64,000 bases of DNA from Salmonirosea aquatica (GTDB lineage Bacteria > Bacteroidota > Bacteroidia > Cytophagales > Spirosomataceae): contig NZ_WHLY01000002.1 in assembly GCF_009296315.1 (NCBI RefSeq), positions 3,268,501 through 3,332,500 on the forward strand, written 5' to 3'. The translations under genes were made by a program, and so were the position numbers. This document shows, piece after piece, positions 7,592-16,475 of the stretch. A model generated the notes under the pieces. It worked only from the letters and a program-made list of their open reading frames with translations, had not been told where the DNA came from and did no database searches. Each line of letters starts with the position of its first letter. Position 1 is the first letter of the stretch.

Positions 7592-9550
7592 ATGATTGAG
7601 AGAATTTTCAGGAGTGTCCTTGATAGTTATCATCATCGCTTTGTTTCGCGCCGTCTGATCCTGGCTATCGATCTGACCATTGTCCTGTTTTCTTTCCTGG
7701 CGGCCAGTGTGCTGCGTTTCAACTTCGATGTCTCGGAGATCAACTGGCCGGTGTACCGGTATTACGTTCTGGTGTTGCTGCTGGTGCGATGGGGGTACTT
7801 TTTAGGCTTCCGATCCTATCATGGTATAGTACGCCACACGAGTCTGGAAGATATGTGGCTCATATTCCGCACCGTTTCACTCAGCAGCCTCACGGTCATC
7901 TTGGCTTCTGCCGCTGCCGCCTATTTTCTCGATCGCATCATTCTTTACATTCCGGTTTCCGTACTGCTGATCGAGTATTTCATCTGCCTTTTCCTGATGA
8001 TTGCCAGCCGGTTTTTTGTCAAATCCATGTACCAGGATATTGCTAGTAAAAGTCCACGTACATTGCCTCAGGATACCATCATTTATGGGGCGGGTTCGCT
8101 GGGAATCCTCACCCGGAACGTCCTGTTGAACGACCCCCATAAAATCCATAACATTCTATGCTTCATTGATGATAATCCCACTCTAAATGGGAAATCGATG
8201 GCCGGTGTGCGGGTACTGGACCGCGAAAGCGCATATGAAAAATACGGAAGTAAGGATGCCTCCAACCTTGAGGTTGTTTTAGCTATTCAAAGCATCGGCA
8301 CCAAACGCAAGAAAGATATTCTGGAGTTTTTCCTGCAGCGAAATATCGTCGTGAAGGTGGTACCCTCGGCCAACGAATGGCTGGAAGGTACCCTGAGCAG
8401 TGGACAGATTAGAAAAATCCGGATTGAAGACCTCCTCGAACGGGAACCTATCAAGCTGGACAGCGCCAATGTCAGAAATCAGGTGGTCGGTAAAGTGGTA
8501 GCCATTACGGGAGCGGCCGGTTCCATTGGCAGCGAAATCGCCCGTCAACTTGTTCACTATGCCCCCAAGAAACTGCTGATGTTGGACCAGTCGGAATCCG
8601 GACTCTATGATCTTGAATTTGAACTGAGGAATGTATACGCCGAACGTATAGAGAACGTAGAACTGGTGTCTATGATCGCCAACGTGACCGATGCCGCGCG
8701 TATGGAACGAGTGTTCACGTTACATCAGCCCCAGATCGTGTTCCATGCCGCCGCCTACAAGCATGTGCCCATGATGGAGAAATACCCCTACGAAGCAATC
8801 AAAACCAACGTGCTGGGTACCAAGACGGTGGCTGATTTGTCTGTTCGGCAGCGAGTGGAAAAATTTGTGTTCGTTTCGACTGACAAAGCGGTAAATCCTA
8901 CCAATGTCATGGGGGCGTCGAAGCGACTGGCTGAGATGTATGTCCAGAGCCTGAACTCATATCTGGCCAACACTACTGATTTCGTAATTACCCGATTTGG
9001 TAACGTATTGGGTTCCAATGGGTCGGTGGTACCCCTTTTCAGGAAGCAAATCCAGGCAGGAGGACCCATCACGGTAACTCACCCGGAGGTTATCCGTTTT
9101 TTCATGACCATTCCGGAGGCTTGCCAACTGGTGCTGGAAGCCGGGGCCATGGGGCAGGGAGGGGACGTGTTTGTGTTCGATATGGGTGAACCGATTAAGA
9201 TTGTGGACCTGGCCCGCCGAATGGTTCAGCTTTCGGGGCTGGTCGTAGACCGTGACATCCGGATCATCTATACAGGCCTCCGACCTGGTGAGAAGCTCTA
9301 CGAAGAATTATTGCGGAATAATGAATCCCACCTGCCTACCCATCACTCCAAAATACTCATCGCCCGCCTGCCCGACGTAGCCTACGAAGGCGTGCACGAG
9401 ACGATCAGGGAATTAAAAAATATTCTTCCCGGCGGTGACCGCGACGCGATGGTGTCGCTGATGAAAACGATCATTCCTGAGTACATCAGCAATAATTCTG
9501 AGTTCGAAAAACTGGATCATCTGCAGGAAGACTTTTCAGATCCTATGTAA
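7592..9550 (+). CDS. Membrane polysaccharide biosynthesis protein, FlaA1/CapD-type NDP-sugar 4,6-dehydratase/epimerase
   Basis: The protein has four predicted membrane helices (about residues 23-43, 55-75, 90-113, 117-138), then a CoA-binding-like Rossmann domain (YGAGSLGILTR), and a second Rossmann domain GAAGSIGSE at about 307-315. The segment STDKAVNPTNVMGASKR shows the Ser-Met-Lys triad typical of FlaA1/CapD/WbpM enzymes, where Met replaces the usual Tyr. These enzymes make 4-keto-6-deoxy UDP-sugars for capsule, O-antigen or exopolysaccharide. The length (653 aa) fits the family. ATG 7592 is preferred over an in-frame TTG at 7586. No glycosyltransferase cluster adjoins it. The upstream gap 7357-7591 shows no other clear feature. 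Confidence 0.92.
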   Translation: MIERIFRSVLDSYHHRFVSRRLILAIDLTIVLFSFLAASVLRFNFDVSEINWPVYRYYVLVLLLVRWGYFLGFRSYHGIVRHTSLEDMWLIFRTVSLSSLTVILASAAAAYFLDRIILYIPVSVLLIEYFICLFLMIASRFFVKSMYQDIASKSPRTLPQDTIIYGAGSLGILTRNVLLNDPHKIHNILCFIDDNPTLNGKSMAGVRVLDRESAYEKYGSKDASNLEVVLAIQSIGTKRKKDILEFFLQRNIVVKVVPSANEWLEGTLSSGQIRKIRIEDLLEREPIKLDSANVRNQVVGKVVAITGAAGSIGSEIARQLVHYAPKKLLMLDQSESGLYDLEFELRNVYAERIENVELVSMIANVTDAARMERVFTLHQPQIVFHAAAYKHVPMMEKYPYEAIKTNVLGTKTVADLSVRQRVEKFVFVSTDKAVNPTNVMGASKRLAEMYVQSLNSYLANTTDFVITRFGNVLGSNGSVVPLFRKQIQAGGPITVTHPEVIRFFMTIPEACQLVLEAGAMGQGGDVFVFDMGEPIKIVDLARRMVQLSGLVVDRDIRIIYTGLRPGEKLYEELLRNNESHLPTHHSKILIARLPDVAYEGVHETIRELKNILPGGDRDAMVSLMKTIIPEYISNNSEFEKLDHLQEDFSDPM

Positions 9551-9570
9551 GGTAACAACCAGCGCCCTGC

Positions 9571-9601
9571 TTGTGATTTCCTGTGATTCGGCTTAAATTT
9601 G
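9571..9601 (+). promoter_or_regulatory. Promoter of the fadA operon
   Basis: TTG at 9571-9573 and TAAATTTG at 9594-9601 are separated by exactly 20 bases, a full match to the Bacteroidota consensus. Expected transcription start is about 9608, some 55 bases before the fadA ATG. The -7 element overlaps the left arm of a long perfect palindrome. Confidence 0.7.
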
Positions 9602-9633
9602 CCAATGGTATGCTTGCATACCATTGGCAAATT
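9596..9633. promoter_or_regulatory. 17-bp perfect palindrome over the fadA promoter and start region
   Basis: Left arm 9596-9612 (AATTTGCCAATGGTATG), loop CTTG 9613-9616, right arm 9617-9633, with no mismatch. It overlaps the -7 box and the predicted transcription start. No T-run follows, so a terminator for the upstream gene is less likely than an operator or a hairpin at the very 5' end of the fad mRNA. Confidence 0.65.
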
Positions 9634-9663
9634 CTATTTCTACTCCTAACCTAATCCTCAGCC

Positions 9664-10872
9664 ATGGCCGAAGCCTATATTTACGACGCAGTGCGCACCC
9701 CCCGGGGCCGCGGCAAGTCGGACGGATCGCTGCATACTACACAGCCGGTCCAGTTGCTCACAACGGTGCTTGAAAAACTGCGCGATCGGAATGACCTAGA
9801 TACCCGCCTGGTGGACGATGTGATTATGGGCTGTGTGACGCCCATCGGTGAGCAGGGCGCGGATATAGCCCGTACGGCAGCTATCAGCGCTGGCTATGCC
9901 GAAAGCGTGGCAGGGGTACAGCTGAATCGCTTCTGCTCATCGGGGCTGGAAGCCATGAACATGGCTGCTGCCTACATCATGTCGGGTCAGGTAGATTTGA
10001 TCGTCGCTGGAGGCGTGGAATCCATGTCACGTGTGGCAATGGGGTCGGACGGCGGCGCCCTGGGGATGAATCCGCAGATTGTAGCCGAACACAAGATTGT
10101 ACCCCAAGGTATTTCGGCAGATCTGATCGCTACGAAGTACAACTACTCCCGCCTGGATGTAGACACCTATGCGGCGGAATCATACCGCCGGGCAACCGAA
10201 GCCCAACGGGCTCACCGTTTCCAGCGCTCGCTGGTGGCAATCGAGGACGAGCTGGGTACCCTGCTGCTCGATCAGGACGAAGGGGTACGTCCGGAGACCA
10301 CCGTAGAGTCGCTGGGTAAATTGAAACCTGCATTTGAAGGAATTGGCAAAATGGGCCTGGATGCCCTGGCTCTGATGAAGTACCCCGCCATCCCACAGAT
10401 CAACCATGTCCATCATGCGGGTAATTCGTCGCAAATCGTGGATGGCGCAGCGGGACTTTTGATTGGCAGCCAAGCCATTGGCGAACAACTGGGGCTGAAA
10501 CCCCGTGCCAGAATCAGAGCCTTCGCGGTTATTGGCACCGAACCTACCATCATGCTGACCGGCCCCGTGCCCGCTACCCAGAAAGCACTGAAACGAGCGG
10601 GTATGAACATCACAGACATCGACCTGTTTGAAGTTAATGAAGCTTTTGCTGCCATTCCCCTTTACTACATGGAGCAATTGGGCGTGGATCACCATAAAGT
10701 CAACGTCAATGGCGGATCTATTGCGTTAGGGCACCCACTGGGCGCCACGGGTGCCATTATTTCGGCTACCCTGCTCGACGAAATGGAGCGAACCGATAAA
10801 TCCATTGGGTTGGCTACCCTCTGCATTGGTGGCGGCATGGGCATCGCCACCATCTTTGAGCGGGTAAAGTAG
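9664..10872 (+). CDS. fadA: Acetyl-CoA C-acyltransferase (thiolase)
   Basis: This thiolase catalyses the last step of fatty-acid beta-oxidation, cleaving 3-ketoacyl-CoA with CoA to acetyl-CoA. It shows the acyl-accepting cysteine Cys91 in [12 protein letters not shown], the CoA-binding segment [16 protein letters not shown], the catalytic His in [16 protein letters not shown], and the second catalytic Cys in [10 protein letters not shown]. The 402-residue length is normal. It lies upstream of a small regulator and of fadJ on the same strand, forming a compact beta-oxidation locus. It could act in the reverse direction as a biosynthetic thiolase, but the fadJ neighbour argues for degradation. 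Its promoter carries a long palindrome. Confidence 0.95.
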   Translation: MAEAYIYDAVRTPRGRGKSDGSLHTTQPVQLLTTVLEKLRDRNDLDTRLVDDVIMGCVTPIGEQGADIARTAAISAGYAESVAGVQLNRFCSSGLEAMNMAAAYIMSGQVDLIVAGGVESMSRVAMGSDGGALGMNPQIVAEHKIVPQGISADLIATKYNYSRLDVDTYAAESYRRATEAQRAHRFQRSLVAIEDELGTLLLDQDEGVRPETTVESLGKLKPAFEGIGKMGLDALALMKYPAIPQINHVHHAGNSSQIVDGAAGLLIGSQAIGEQLGLKPRARIRAFAVIGTEPTIMLTGPVPATQKALKRAGMNITDIDLFEVNEAFAAIPLYYMEQLGVDHHKVNVNGGSIALGHPLGATGAIISATLLDEMERTDKSIGLATLCIGGGMGIATIFERVK

Positions 10873-10924
10873 GTGGCAGGATATATCAAGTGGAAACACA
10901 CAGAAGTACAAATATCTTCATCAG

Positions 10925-10957
10925 TTTGCATTATTTGTCTCATTTTTTATACATTTC
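10925..10957 (+). promoter_or_regulatory. Promoter of the HTH regulator gene
   Basis: TTTG at 10925-10928 and TACATTTC at 10950-10957 are separated by 21 bases; the -7 box has one mismatch to TAnnTTTG. The expected start of transcription (about 10964) falls inside the palindrome at 10961-10990. Confidence 0.55.
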
Positions 10958-10960
10958 GTA

Positions 10961-10990
10961 CAAATGAATATTAACTATTATATTCATTTG
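10961..10990. promoter_or_regulatory. Palindromic operator candidate upstream of the HTH regulator
   Basis: CAAATGAATAT (10961-10971) and ATATTCATTTG (10980-10990) are perfect 11-bp inverted repeats with an 8-base AT-rich spacer. The site sits over the predicted transcription start of the regulator gene, which suggests autoregulation by the dimeric HTH protein. Confidence 0.6.
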
Positions 10991-11022
10991 ACGAACTTGG
11001 TTATCATATTTATGTATAGAAA

Positions 11023-11406
11023 ATGAAAGAAAAAATCTTAGAACGGTTCAAATCCTTCATTGACCAGCATGGTGGAATTCGCAAGGTAGCTCCCCGTGTG
11101 AACAAGTCCGCGCAATTTTTTTACTCTATGTTTAAGCGTGGTACCATGCCCAGCGTAGACCTAATGCATGACTTCATGAAGGAGTTCGAAAACTTTGATA
11201 TTACTTGGCTGATAGTCGGGGAAAAGAAAGAGATGGTGTCTGCTCCTATTAATTCAACTATGGAAGTCGAATTGGAAGCACTTCGCAGGAAAAACGAATT
11301 GTTACAGGAAATGTACTTCGAGATCGTCAAGAAGGATGCTAAACGGGAATTGGCTGAAAAAAACACGGTTGGAACTACCCGAAATCTCAACCATCTAGAA
11401 CCTTAA
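11023..11406 (+). CDS. Small HTH (phage CI repressor-like) regulator between fadA and fadJ
   Basis: The 127-residue protein has an N-terminal helix-turn-helix of the Bacteroidota repressor type: a short first helix, then GGIRKVAPRVNKSAQFFYSM and a recognition region, ending in the hallmark FDITWLIVGE (family consensus is close to NINWLLTGEG). The second half (about 82-118) is a charged coiled-coil, probably for dimerisation. ATG 11023 fits the promoter at 10925-10957. It sits 150 bases after fadA and only 19 bases before fadJ, so fadJ must be read with it or through it. Regulation of the fad genes is plausible but not proven. Confidence 0.75.
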   Translation: MKEKILERFKSFIDQHGGIRKVAPRVNKSAQFFYSMFKRGTMPSVDLMHDFMKEFENFDITWLIVGEKKEMVSAPINSTMEVELEALRRKNELLQEMYFEIVKKDAKRELAEKNTVGTTRNLNHLEP

Positions 11407-11425
11407 AGTCCAGAATTCATCTATC

Positions 11426-13558
11426 ATGGAAATAGAATACAAGCAAGAACAAAACATCGGGGTCATTACCTGGAATATGACCTCTTCTCCGATGAACGTC
11501 CTGAATGATGCGTCCATCCCGGCCTTTGAAACGGCATTGCAGCAGGCCTTCGATGATCCGAAAGTCAAAGGTATTATCGTGACCTCGGCCAAGCCGGAAT
11601 TCATCGCCGGAGCTGATCTCAAAATGATCCTGCGCAATCAGGAGCGGGACCCAAAGGAAATGTTGGAGGTTTCTATGCAGTTGAACCGGCTGTTTCGCCG
11701 CATGGAAACCAACGGTAAGCCCCTGGTCGCCGCGATCAATGGTACCGTGCTGGGTGGTGGCTACGAAGTATGCCTGGCTTGCCATCACCGCATAGCGCTC
11801 GACAATCCAAAGACTAAAATCGGACTGCCCGAAGTAAAACTGGGCCTATTGCCGGGCGGCGGGGGTACCCAACGCCTGCCCCGGATGATTGGTATTCAGA
11901 CTGCCCTGCCGCTGATGCTGGAAGGAAAGGATGTGTCGCCCCGGCAGGCTTTGGAACTGGGGATGGTGGATGAAGTGATAGGTACCCCCCAGGAAATGAT
12001 GCAGGCGGCTAGGGACTGGATTTTAGCCAATCCTTCGCCAATAAAACCTTGGGATCAGATCAACAAAAAGACGGGCAGGATCGAAGCGCGTGATAACTTC
12101 AAGGTACCCGGCGGCAATGTACAAGGGCCAGCCGGTGTGCAGGCCTTTGCAATCGGTACAGCGATGGTGATGGAAAAAACGCGGGGCAATTACCCTGCTC
12201 CGCTGGCCATTCTTTCCTGCGTGTACGAGGGCTTGCAGGTCAATCTGGATCGTGCCATTGCCATCGAAGCACGGTATTTTGTCAAGGTAGCCCGGTCCAA
12301 AGAAGCCGGAAACCTGATTCGGACCATGTTCCTAGGGCTGGGTAGTGCCAACAAAGGTGCCAGTCGTCCGCAAGCTGTTGAGAAAACGGAAGTCAAGAAA
12401 TTGGGTATCCTGGGTGCTGGCCTGATGGGCGCGGGTATCGCCTACGTGTCGGCGATGGCAGGGATTGAAGTGATTCTGAAAGACATAAGCACTGAAGCCG
12501 CCGAAAAGGGAAAAGAGTATTCCAGAAAACTTTTAGATAAAGCCATCACCAGGGGTACCCTCAACGAAGCAAAAGCCGAAGCGATTCTGAGTTTAATAAA
12601 GCCTACCGCCCAAGCTGCTGATTTGCAAGGTTGCGAACTAATCATTGAAGCCGTTTTCGAAAACAGGGAGGTGAAGGCGCAGGTAATCGGCGAAGCCGAG
12701 CCGATGCTGGCCGAGGGCGGCGTTTTTGGCTCCAATACCTCCACGCTACCCATCACCGGCCTGGCGGCTTTAGCCGGAAAACCCGAAAATTTCATTGGGA
12801 TTCATTTCTTTTCCCCGGTGGACAAAATGATGCTGGTGGAGCTAATCGTAGGTGAAAAAACCTCCGACTACGCATTGGCTGTGGCAATCGACTATGTGCG
12901 CAAAATCCGCAAGACACCCATTGTCGTCAACGATTCGCGGGGTTTTTATACTTCCCGTTGCTTCATCACCTATTCGTCCGAAGGTATGGAACTGCTCAAA
13001 GATGGCGTAGATCCCGTACTGATCGAAAACGCGGCCAAACTGGCCGGAATGCCCGTGGGACCCTTAGCCGTCACCGATGAGGTGGCGTTGGATCTGGTCT
13101 ATAAAATCGCCGCCCAGTCTATTGCCGACGGAGCGCTCACCGAAGCCGATACCAGTTATCAGGTCAGTAAGAAATTTGTGGAAATGGGGCGGATGGGCAA
13201 GAAAGCCAAAGCAGGATTTTACGACTATCCCGAAGGAGCCACGAAGTACCCCTGGCCTGGTCTGACGGAGCTGTTTCCTTTGGCCGATCCGCAGCCGGAT
13301 GTTGAAGAAGTGAAAAAAAGGCTGCTCTATCGTCAGACTCTGGAAGCCGTGCGGTGCTTCGAGGAAGGCGTCATCCGTACCCGGCTTGACGCGGATCTGG
13401 GTTCTATTCTGGCCTGGGGTTTCCCGGCCTACACGGGGGGTACCCTGTCATTTGTGGATTATGTAGGGGCTCAGGAGTTTGTGCGGGAATGTGACCGGAT
13501 GGCCGATGCTTACGGTGAGCGGTTCAGACCGACGGAGGCGCTGCGGGCACAGAAATAA
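11426..13558 (+). CDS. fadJ: Bifunctional enoyl-CoA hydratase/3-hydroxyacyl-CoA dehydrogenase
   Basis: This trifunctional-enzyme alpha subunit (710 aa, normal length) performs hydration and NAD-dependent oxidation in beta-oxidation. The N-terminal crotonase domain (about 1-190) has FIAGADLK, the catalytic glutamates E114 ([10 protein letters not shown]) and E136 ([19 protein letters not shown]). The NAD domain starts with [12 protein letters not shown] (327-338), followed by [14 protein letters not shown] with the dehydrogenase His and two C-terminal 3HCDH domains. It would pass 3-ketoacyl-CoA to the FadA thiolase encoded 0.5 kb upstream. The frame passes intact through a C6 run near 11984 and a G6 run at 13435-13440. 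Confidence 0.95.
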   Translation: MEIEYKQEQNIGVITWNMTSSPMNVLNDASIPAFETALQQAFDDPKVKGIIVTSAKPEFIAGADLKMILRNQERDPKEMLEVSMQLNRLFRRMETNGKPLVAAINGTVLGGGYEVCLACHHRIALDNPKTKIGLPEVKLGLLPGGGGTQRLPRMIGIQTALPLMLEGKDVSPRQALELGMVDEVIGTPQEMMQAARDWILANPSPIKPWDQINKKTGRIEARDNFKVPGGNVQGPAGVQAFAIGTAMVMEKTRGNYPAPLAILSCVYEGLQVNLDRAIAIEARYFVKVARSKEAGNLIRTMFLGLGSANKGASRPQAVEKTEVKKLGILGAGLMGAGIAYVSAMAGIEVILKDISTEAAEKGKEYSRKLLDKAITRGTLNEAKAEAILSLIKPTAQAADLQGCELIIEAVFENREVKAQVIGEAEPMLAEGGVFGSNTSTLPITGLAALAGKPENFIGIHFFSPVDKMMLVELIVGEKTSDYALAVAIDYVRKIRKTPIVVNDSRGFYTSRCFITYSSEGMELLKDGVDPVLIENAAKLAGMPVGPLAVTDEVALDLVYKIAAQSIADGALTEADTSYQVSKKFVEMGRMGKKAKAGFYDYPEGATKYPWPGLTELFPLADPQPDVEEVKKRLLYRQTLEAVRCFEEGVIRTRLDADLGSILAWGFPAYTGGTLSFVDYVGAQEFVRECDRMADAYGERFRPTEALRAQK

Positions 13559-13564
13559 TGTGGT

Positions 13565-13581
13565 ACGGGCGTCTCGCCCGT
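13565..13581. repeat. REP-like short palindrome after fadJ
   Basis: ACGGGCG-TCT-CGCCCGT is a perfect 7-bp inverted repeat 7 bases after the fadJ stop, followed by a second imperfect one (ACAGGCAGGATGCCCAT, about 13604-13620). It resembles dispersed intergenic palindromes and could also act as a weak terminator. Confidence 0.45.
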
Positions 13582-13666
13582 CTTCACATATAGCACGATA
13601 GAAACAGGCAGGATGCCCATTCACCGGCCCCCGGGTACCTTAGGCGAAAATACTGGATTTGCGGTA

Positions 13667-13698
13667 TTGTCAATACCTTTTGGATCTGCCTACATTTG
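13667..13698 (+). promoter_or_regulatory. Promoter of the LytTR gene
   Basis: TTG at 13667-13669, 21 bases, then TACATTTG at 13691-13698, a full consensus match. An in-frame TTG at 13696 lies inside the -7 box and cannot be the start codon, which supports ATG 13738. Confidence 0.65.
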
Positions 13699-13737
13699 CA
13701 ATATGTAAGCACCATACCGTTTACACGCTCATACGAG

Positions 13738-14064
13738 ATGACCACCACCTTACCTCTCCCTCATCTCCACTTCAAACACCACTTGCCTTTTCCCGTGCAG
13801 GACGTCATGCGCCTGGACGGGAAGGGCAATTATACGGTTTTAACACTTTCCGACGGAACGCAATTTCTTTCCTCGCGCAGCCTGGGCATTTACGAAACCA
13901 TTTTTCCCGAAAGCTTTTTTCGCGTCCACAAAGGCTGTATCATCAATCTGGAATTTTTACAGGATCTGGATGCCGAAAGACACTTGGCTATCCTCAATGA
14001 TGGTGCCGAAGTGTCCGTATCACGGCGGCGTTGGCCGGAATTAAAAGTACGTTTTACCGACTAG
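13738..14064 (+). CDS. Stand-alone LytTR DNA-binding protein
   Basis: Starting at ATG 13738 this is a 108-residue protein made up almost entirely of a LytTR domain, the beta-rich DNA-binding fold of AlgR/AgrA/LytR regulators. Conserved segments are LDGKGNYTVLTLSDGTQFLSS, then FFRVHKGCIINLEFL and VSVSRRRWPELK. No receiver domain or kinase gene adjoins it, unlike classical LytS/LytR pairs, although stand-alone LytTR proteins are common in Bacteroidota. It has its own promoter and converges on the FAD oxidoreductase gene, with only three bases between the stops. Target genes unknown. Confidence 0.88.
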   Translation: MTTTLPLPHLHFKHHLPFPVQDVMRLDGKGNYTVLTLSDGTQFLSSRSLGIYETIFPESFFRVHKGCIINLEFLQDLDAERHLAILNDGAEVSVSRRRWPELKVRFTD

Positions 14065-14067
14065 GTT

Positions 14068-15315
14068 TTACGGTTGCTGGACGCCAATAATCATTTCGGC
14101 AACTTCCCGGCCCGTTTGTAGGGCGGCGTTCAGAGACGGATAAGCTGTGTAATCGCCGCAGCGGTACAGGCCAGGGGCCAGTTGCAACGACTCCGGCGTA
14201 CTTCCGGCCTCGTAGCGAACCAGGGCCTGAGGAAGGTGATAGGTACGCAAATGCCGCCAGTCTTTTACTTCATCCCCAAACCACTTCCCCAACTCCAGCC
14301 GAATATCGGCGGCCAGCTTTGCATCATCGGCCAGGTCGAGGCCTTGCGTGCTGACCGAAATCAGACTTTGCCCATCGGGGGCGTAGCCGAAAGCCACATC
14401 GCTCGGAACACACAAATGATGTACCACGGAAAGTCGGTTGGGATTCAGGATCAGCATTTTTTTGGTTGAGGGCGATCGGTTAGCTGCAAAGTAGGTGCAG
14501 GTAGTCACGTTGTATTGCCTTTTTTGGGAGGCTCCCAGCAGGCGATCGGCAGTAGCAGCATCAGTGGCAAGCACAACAGTCTCAGCGCGGATCGTCTCTC
14601 CGTTTTTCAGTAGGATCGTTTGCCCTTCCAGCGCGGCCACCGGACTGTTCAGCCGCAGGGTACCTGCGGGCAAACCGGCCGCCAACTGCTCAGGAATGGC
14701 CTGCATGCCTTTGGCGGGTAGCACGGCTTCGCCGTTGTAGAATTGTTTGAAAACAAAACGAAAAAAATTACTGGACGTGATTAAATCGTTTTCCAGAAAT
14801 ACGCCCCCGAAAAAAGGCTCAAAGAATGTGGCAATCATCTGCGGACTCCAGCCGTAGTTCTGTAGATAGGCCAGCGTAGTGGTATCCTGATCCCGGAAAA
14901 AATCTTCCGCCCGGGCTACGGTGTTCACCTCCCGCATAAGCTCCACCAGCCGCAGTTTATCACCTAAGGTACCCACGGAGGCGGTGAGCGCTTTAAAGAC
15001 CGTGAGCGGCTCTCTCAGGGGATTGGGCATCTCAGTGAAACCATTATCCTGCCGAATCATCGCGCCCGAGCGGAAAGCCTGCAAATTCAGGGCGTCGTAG
15101 TGAAGCAAACGTCGGGCTTCGGGATAGGCTGTGAGCAGAATCTGAAAGCCCCGGTCCAGCCGGAAACCATCGAGCACATCGGTGCGCACACGCCCCCCGA
15201 CCGCATCGGAAGCTTCCAGAACCCGGGGGACGACTCCGGCCTGATGCAAATAGCGAGCACAGGCAAGGCCCGCCACCCCGCCACCAATGATTATAATCGG
15301 ATAGGACGTTTCCAT
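14068..15315 (-). CDS. FAD-dependent amine oxidase-like oxidoreductase
   Basis: The 415-residue protein begins with the dinucleotide-binding motif IIIIGGGVAGLACARYL (GGGVAG at 11-16), an acidic residue in VLEASDAVGGRVRT that grips the FAD ribose, and a C-terminal FAD motif GLYRCGDYTAYPSLNAALQTGREV. This is the layout of the amine oxidase/phytoene desaturase/protoporphyrinogen oxidase superfamily. It is a soluble flavoenzyme, monocistronic here, transcribed towards the LytTR gene. The substrate is not evident; a carotenoid or polyamine role would need a gene neighbour, and none is present. Confidence 0.88.
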   Translation of the reverse strand: METSYPIIIIGGGVAGLACARYLHQAGVVPRVLEASDAVGGRVRTDVLDGFRLDRGFQILLTAYPEARRLLHYDALNLQAFRSGAMIRQDNGFTEMPNPLREPLTVFKALTASVGTLGDKLRLVELMREVNTVARAEDFFRDQDTTTLAYLQNYGWSPQMIATFFEPFFGGVFLENDLITSSNFFRFVFKQFYNGEAVLPAKGMQAIPEQLAAGLPAGTLRLNSPVAALEGQTILLKNGETIRAETVVLATDAATADRLLGASQKRQYNVTTCTYFAANRSPSTKKMLILNPNRLSVVHHLCVPSDVAFGYAPDGQSLISVSTQGLDLADDAKLAADIRLELGKWFGDEVKDWRHLRTYHLPQALVRYEAGSTPESLQLAPGLYRCGDYTAYPSLNAALQTGREVAEMIIGVQQP

Positions 15316-15573
15316 GTTTATTGACTTTAATGTTTGAATATAGTATAAAATTTACAAGAAAGAGTTTATGATTTATTTACCAATAACGATTCCGCTTTGC
15401 TGGAAAAAATCCTAGATTTGCACGCAATCACGCATCGGGTTCTCGAAAAATAGATATATTTCTGTACAACGTGCGTCATTTTTGCCTATAATAGCGAATG
15501 CTTTCTGCATTTACGGCCATTGAACCCATCACTATTCTATTGGTTTGAGTGAACGGTTAACCTTTTTGAAAAA

Positions 15574-16347
15574 ATGAAATACCAGGTACACGAGGAAGGC
15601 GGATTCCGGTACATCGACGAAGGACAGGGAGAAAATATGCTGTTGCTGCACGGACTGTTCGGTGCCCTGAGCAATTGGGACGGTGTGATCGATGGCTTCT
15701 CAAACCGCTATCGCGTTCTGATTCCTGTATTGCCCATCTATGAGTTACCCCCCCGTAAAGCGGGCTTGGAAGCCCTGCTCGAATTTCTGGAAAATTTCCT
15801 GGCCTTCAAGGGACTCAGGAATCTGACCGTACTGGGCAATTCCCTTGGTGGGCACATCGGGTTGCTTTATACGCTCAAGAATCCTGAAAATGTCCAGCGG
15901 CTGATCCTGACGGGTAGTTCGGGACTGTTCGAGAACTCGATGGGCGGCTCTTTTCCCAAGCGGGGTAGCTACGCATACATCGCCGAGCGGGTGGCTTACA
16001 CCTTCTATGACCCCAAGGTGGCTACCAAGGAATTGATCGATGAAGTGTTCGAAACCACCTCCAGCATTCCCAAATGCATGAGCATTGTAGGCATCGCGAA
16101 GTCGGCCCAACGGCATAATCTGGCCAAAGAACTCCACCGCATCAAGGTACCTACGCTGCTGGTGTGGGGATTGAACGATACCATTACGCCGCCCTACGTC
16201 GGTCATGAGTTCAATCGCCTTATTGCGGGTTCGGAATTACACTTTGTGGACAAGTGCTGCCATGCCCCTATGATGGAGCATCCCCAGAAGTTCAACGCGA
16301 TTCTTGAACAATTTCTGGCGAAACATACGTTATTAGAACCTGCATGA
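15574..16347 (+). CDS. Alpha/beta-fold hydrolase
   Basis: This 257-residue cytoplasmic protein has the classical fold: LLLHGLFGALSNWDG (oxyanion region 24-37), nucleophile elbow GNSLGGH with Ser90, acid in WGLNDTITPP, and a late His in CCHAPMMEHP. The frame passes intact through a C7 run near 15748. It resembles general esterases or C-C bond hydrolases of the MhpC group; substrate unknown. A hairpin with a long T-run follows directly. The upstream gap (15316-15573) is AT-rich and holds one TAGATTTG (15413-15420) without a matching -33 box. Confidence 0.87.
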   Translation: MKYQVHEEGGFRYIDEGQGENMLLLHGLFGALSNWDGVIDGFSNRYRVLIPVLPIYELPPRKAGLEALLEFLENFLAFKGLRNLTVLGNSLGGHIGLLYTLKNPENVQRLILTGSSGLFENSMGGSFPKRGSYAYIAERVAYTFYDPKVATKELIDEVFETTSSIPKCMSIVGIAKSAQRHNLAKELHRIKVPTLLVWGLNDTITPPYVGHEFNRLIAGSELHFVDKCCHAPMMEHPQKFNAILEQFLAKHTLLEPA

Positions 16348-16370
16348 CACAATGAAGTGACTGACTGTTG

Positions 16371-16392
16371 GGCCGTGTACGGCCTTTTTTTT
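16371..16392 (+). terminator. Rho-independent terminator after the alpha/beta hydrolase gene
   Basis: GGCCG (16371-16375), loop TGTA, CGGCC (16380-16384), followed by eight T (16385-16392). Confidence 0.75.
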
Positions 16393-16420
16393 CGGTTTTG
16401 CGAAAACTTTCCTTGGTTAT

Positions 16421-16451
16421 TTGATAGTGATTCAGTTTTTATTTAGTTTTC
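16421..16451 (+). promoter_or_regulatory. Promoter of the CBS-domain gene
   Basis: TTG at 16421-16423, 20 bases, then TAGTTTTC at 16444-16451, one mismatch to TAnnTTTG. The CBS gene starts at 16476. Confidence 0.5.
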
Positions 16452-16475
16452 GCAAAAGACCAAACTCTTTTTTCT

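Noticed and set aside
10873-11426. Prophage remnant, because of the CI-like HTH protein
   Set aside because: No integrase, structural or other phage gene is nearby; the gene is set inside a metabolic locus.
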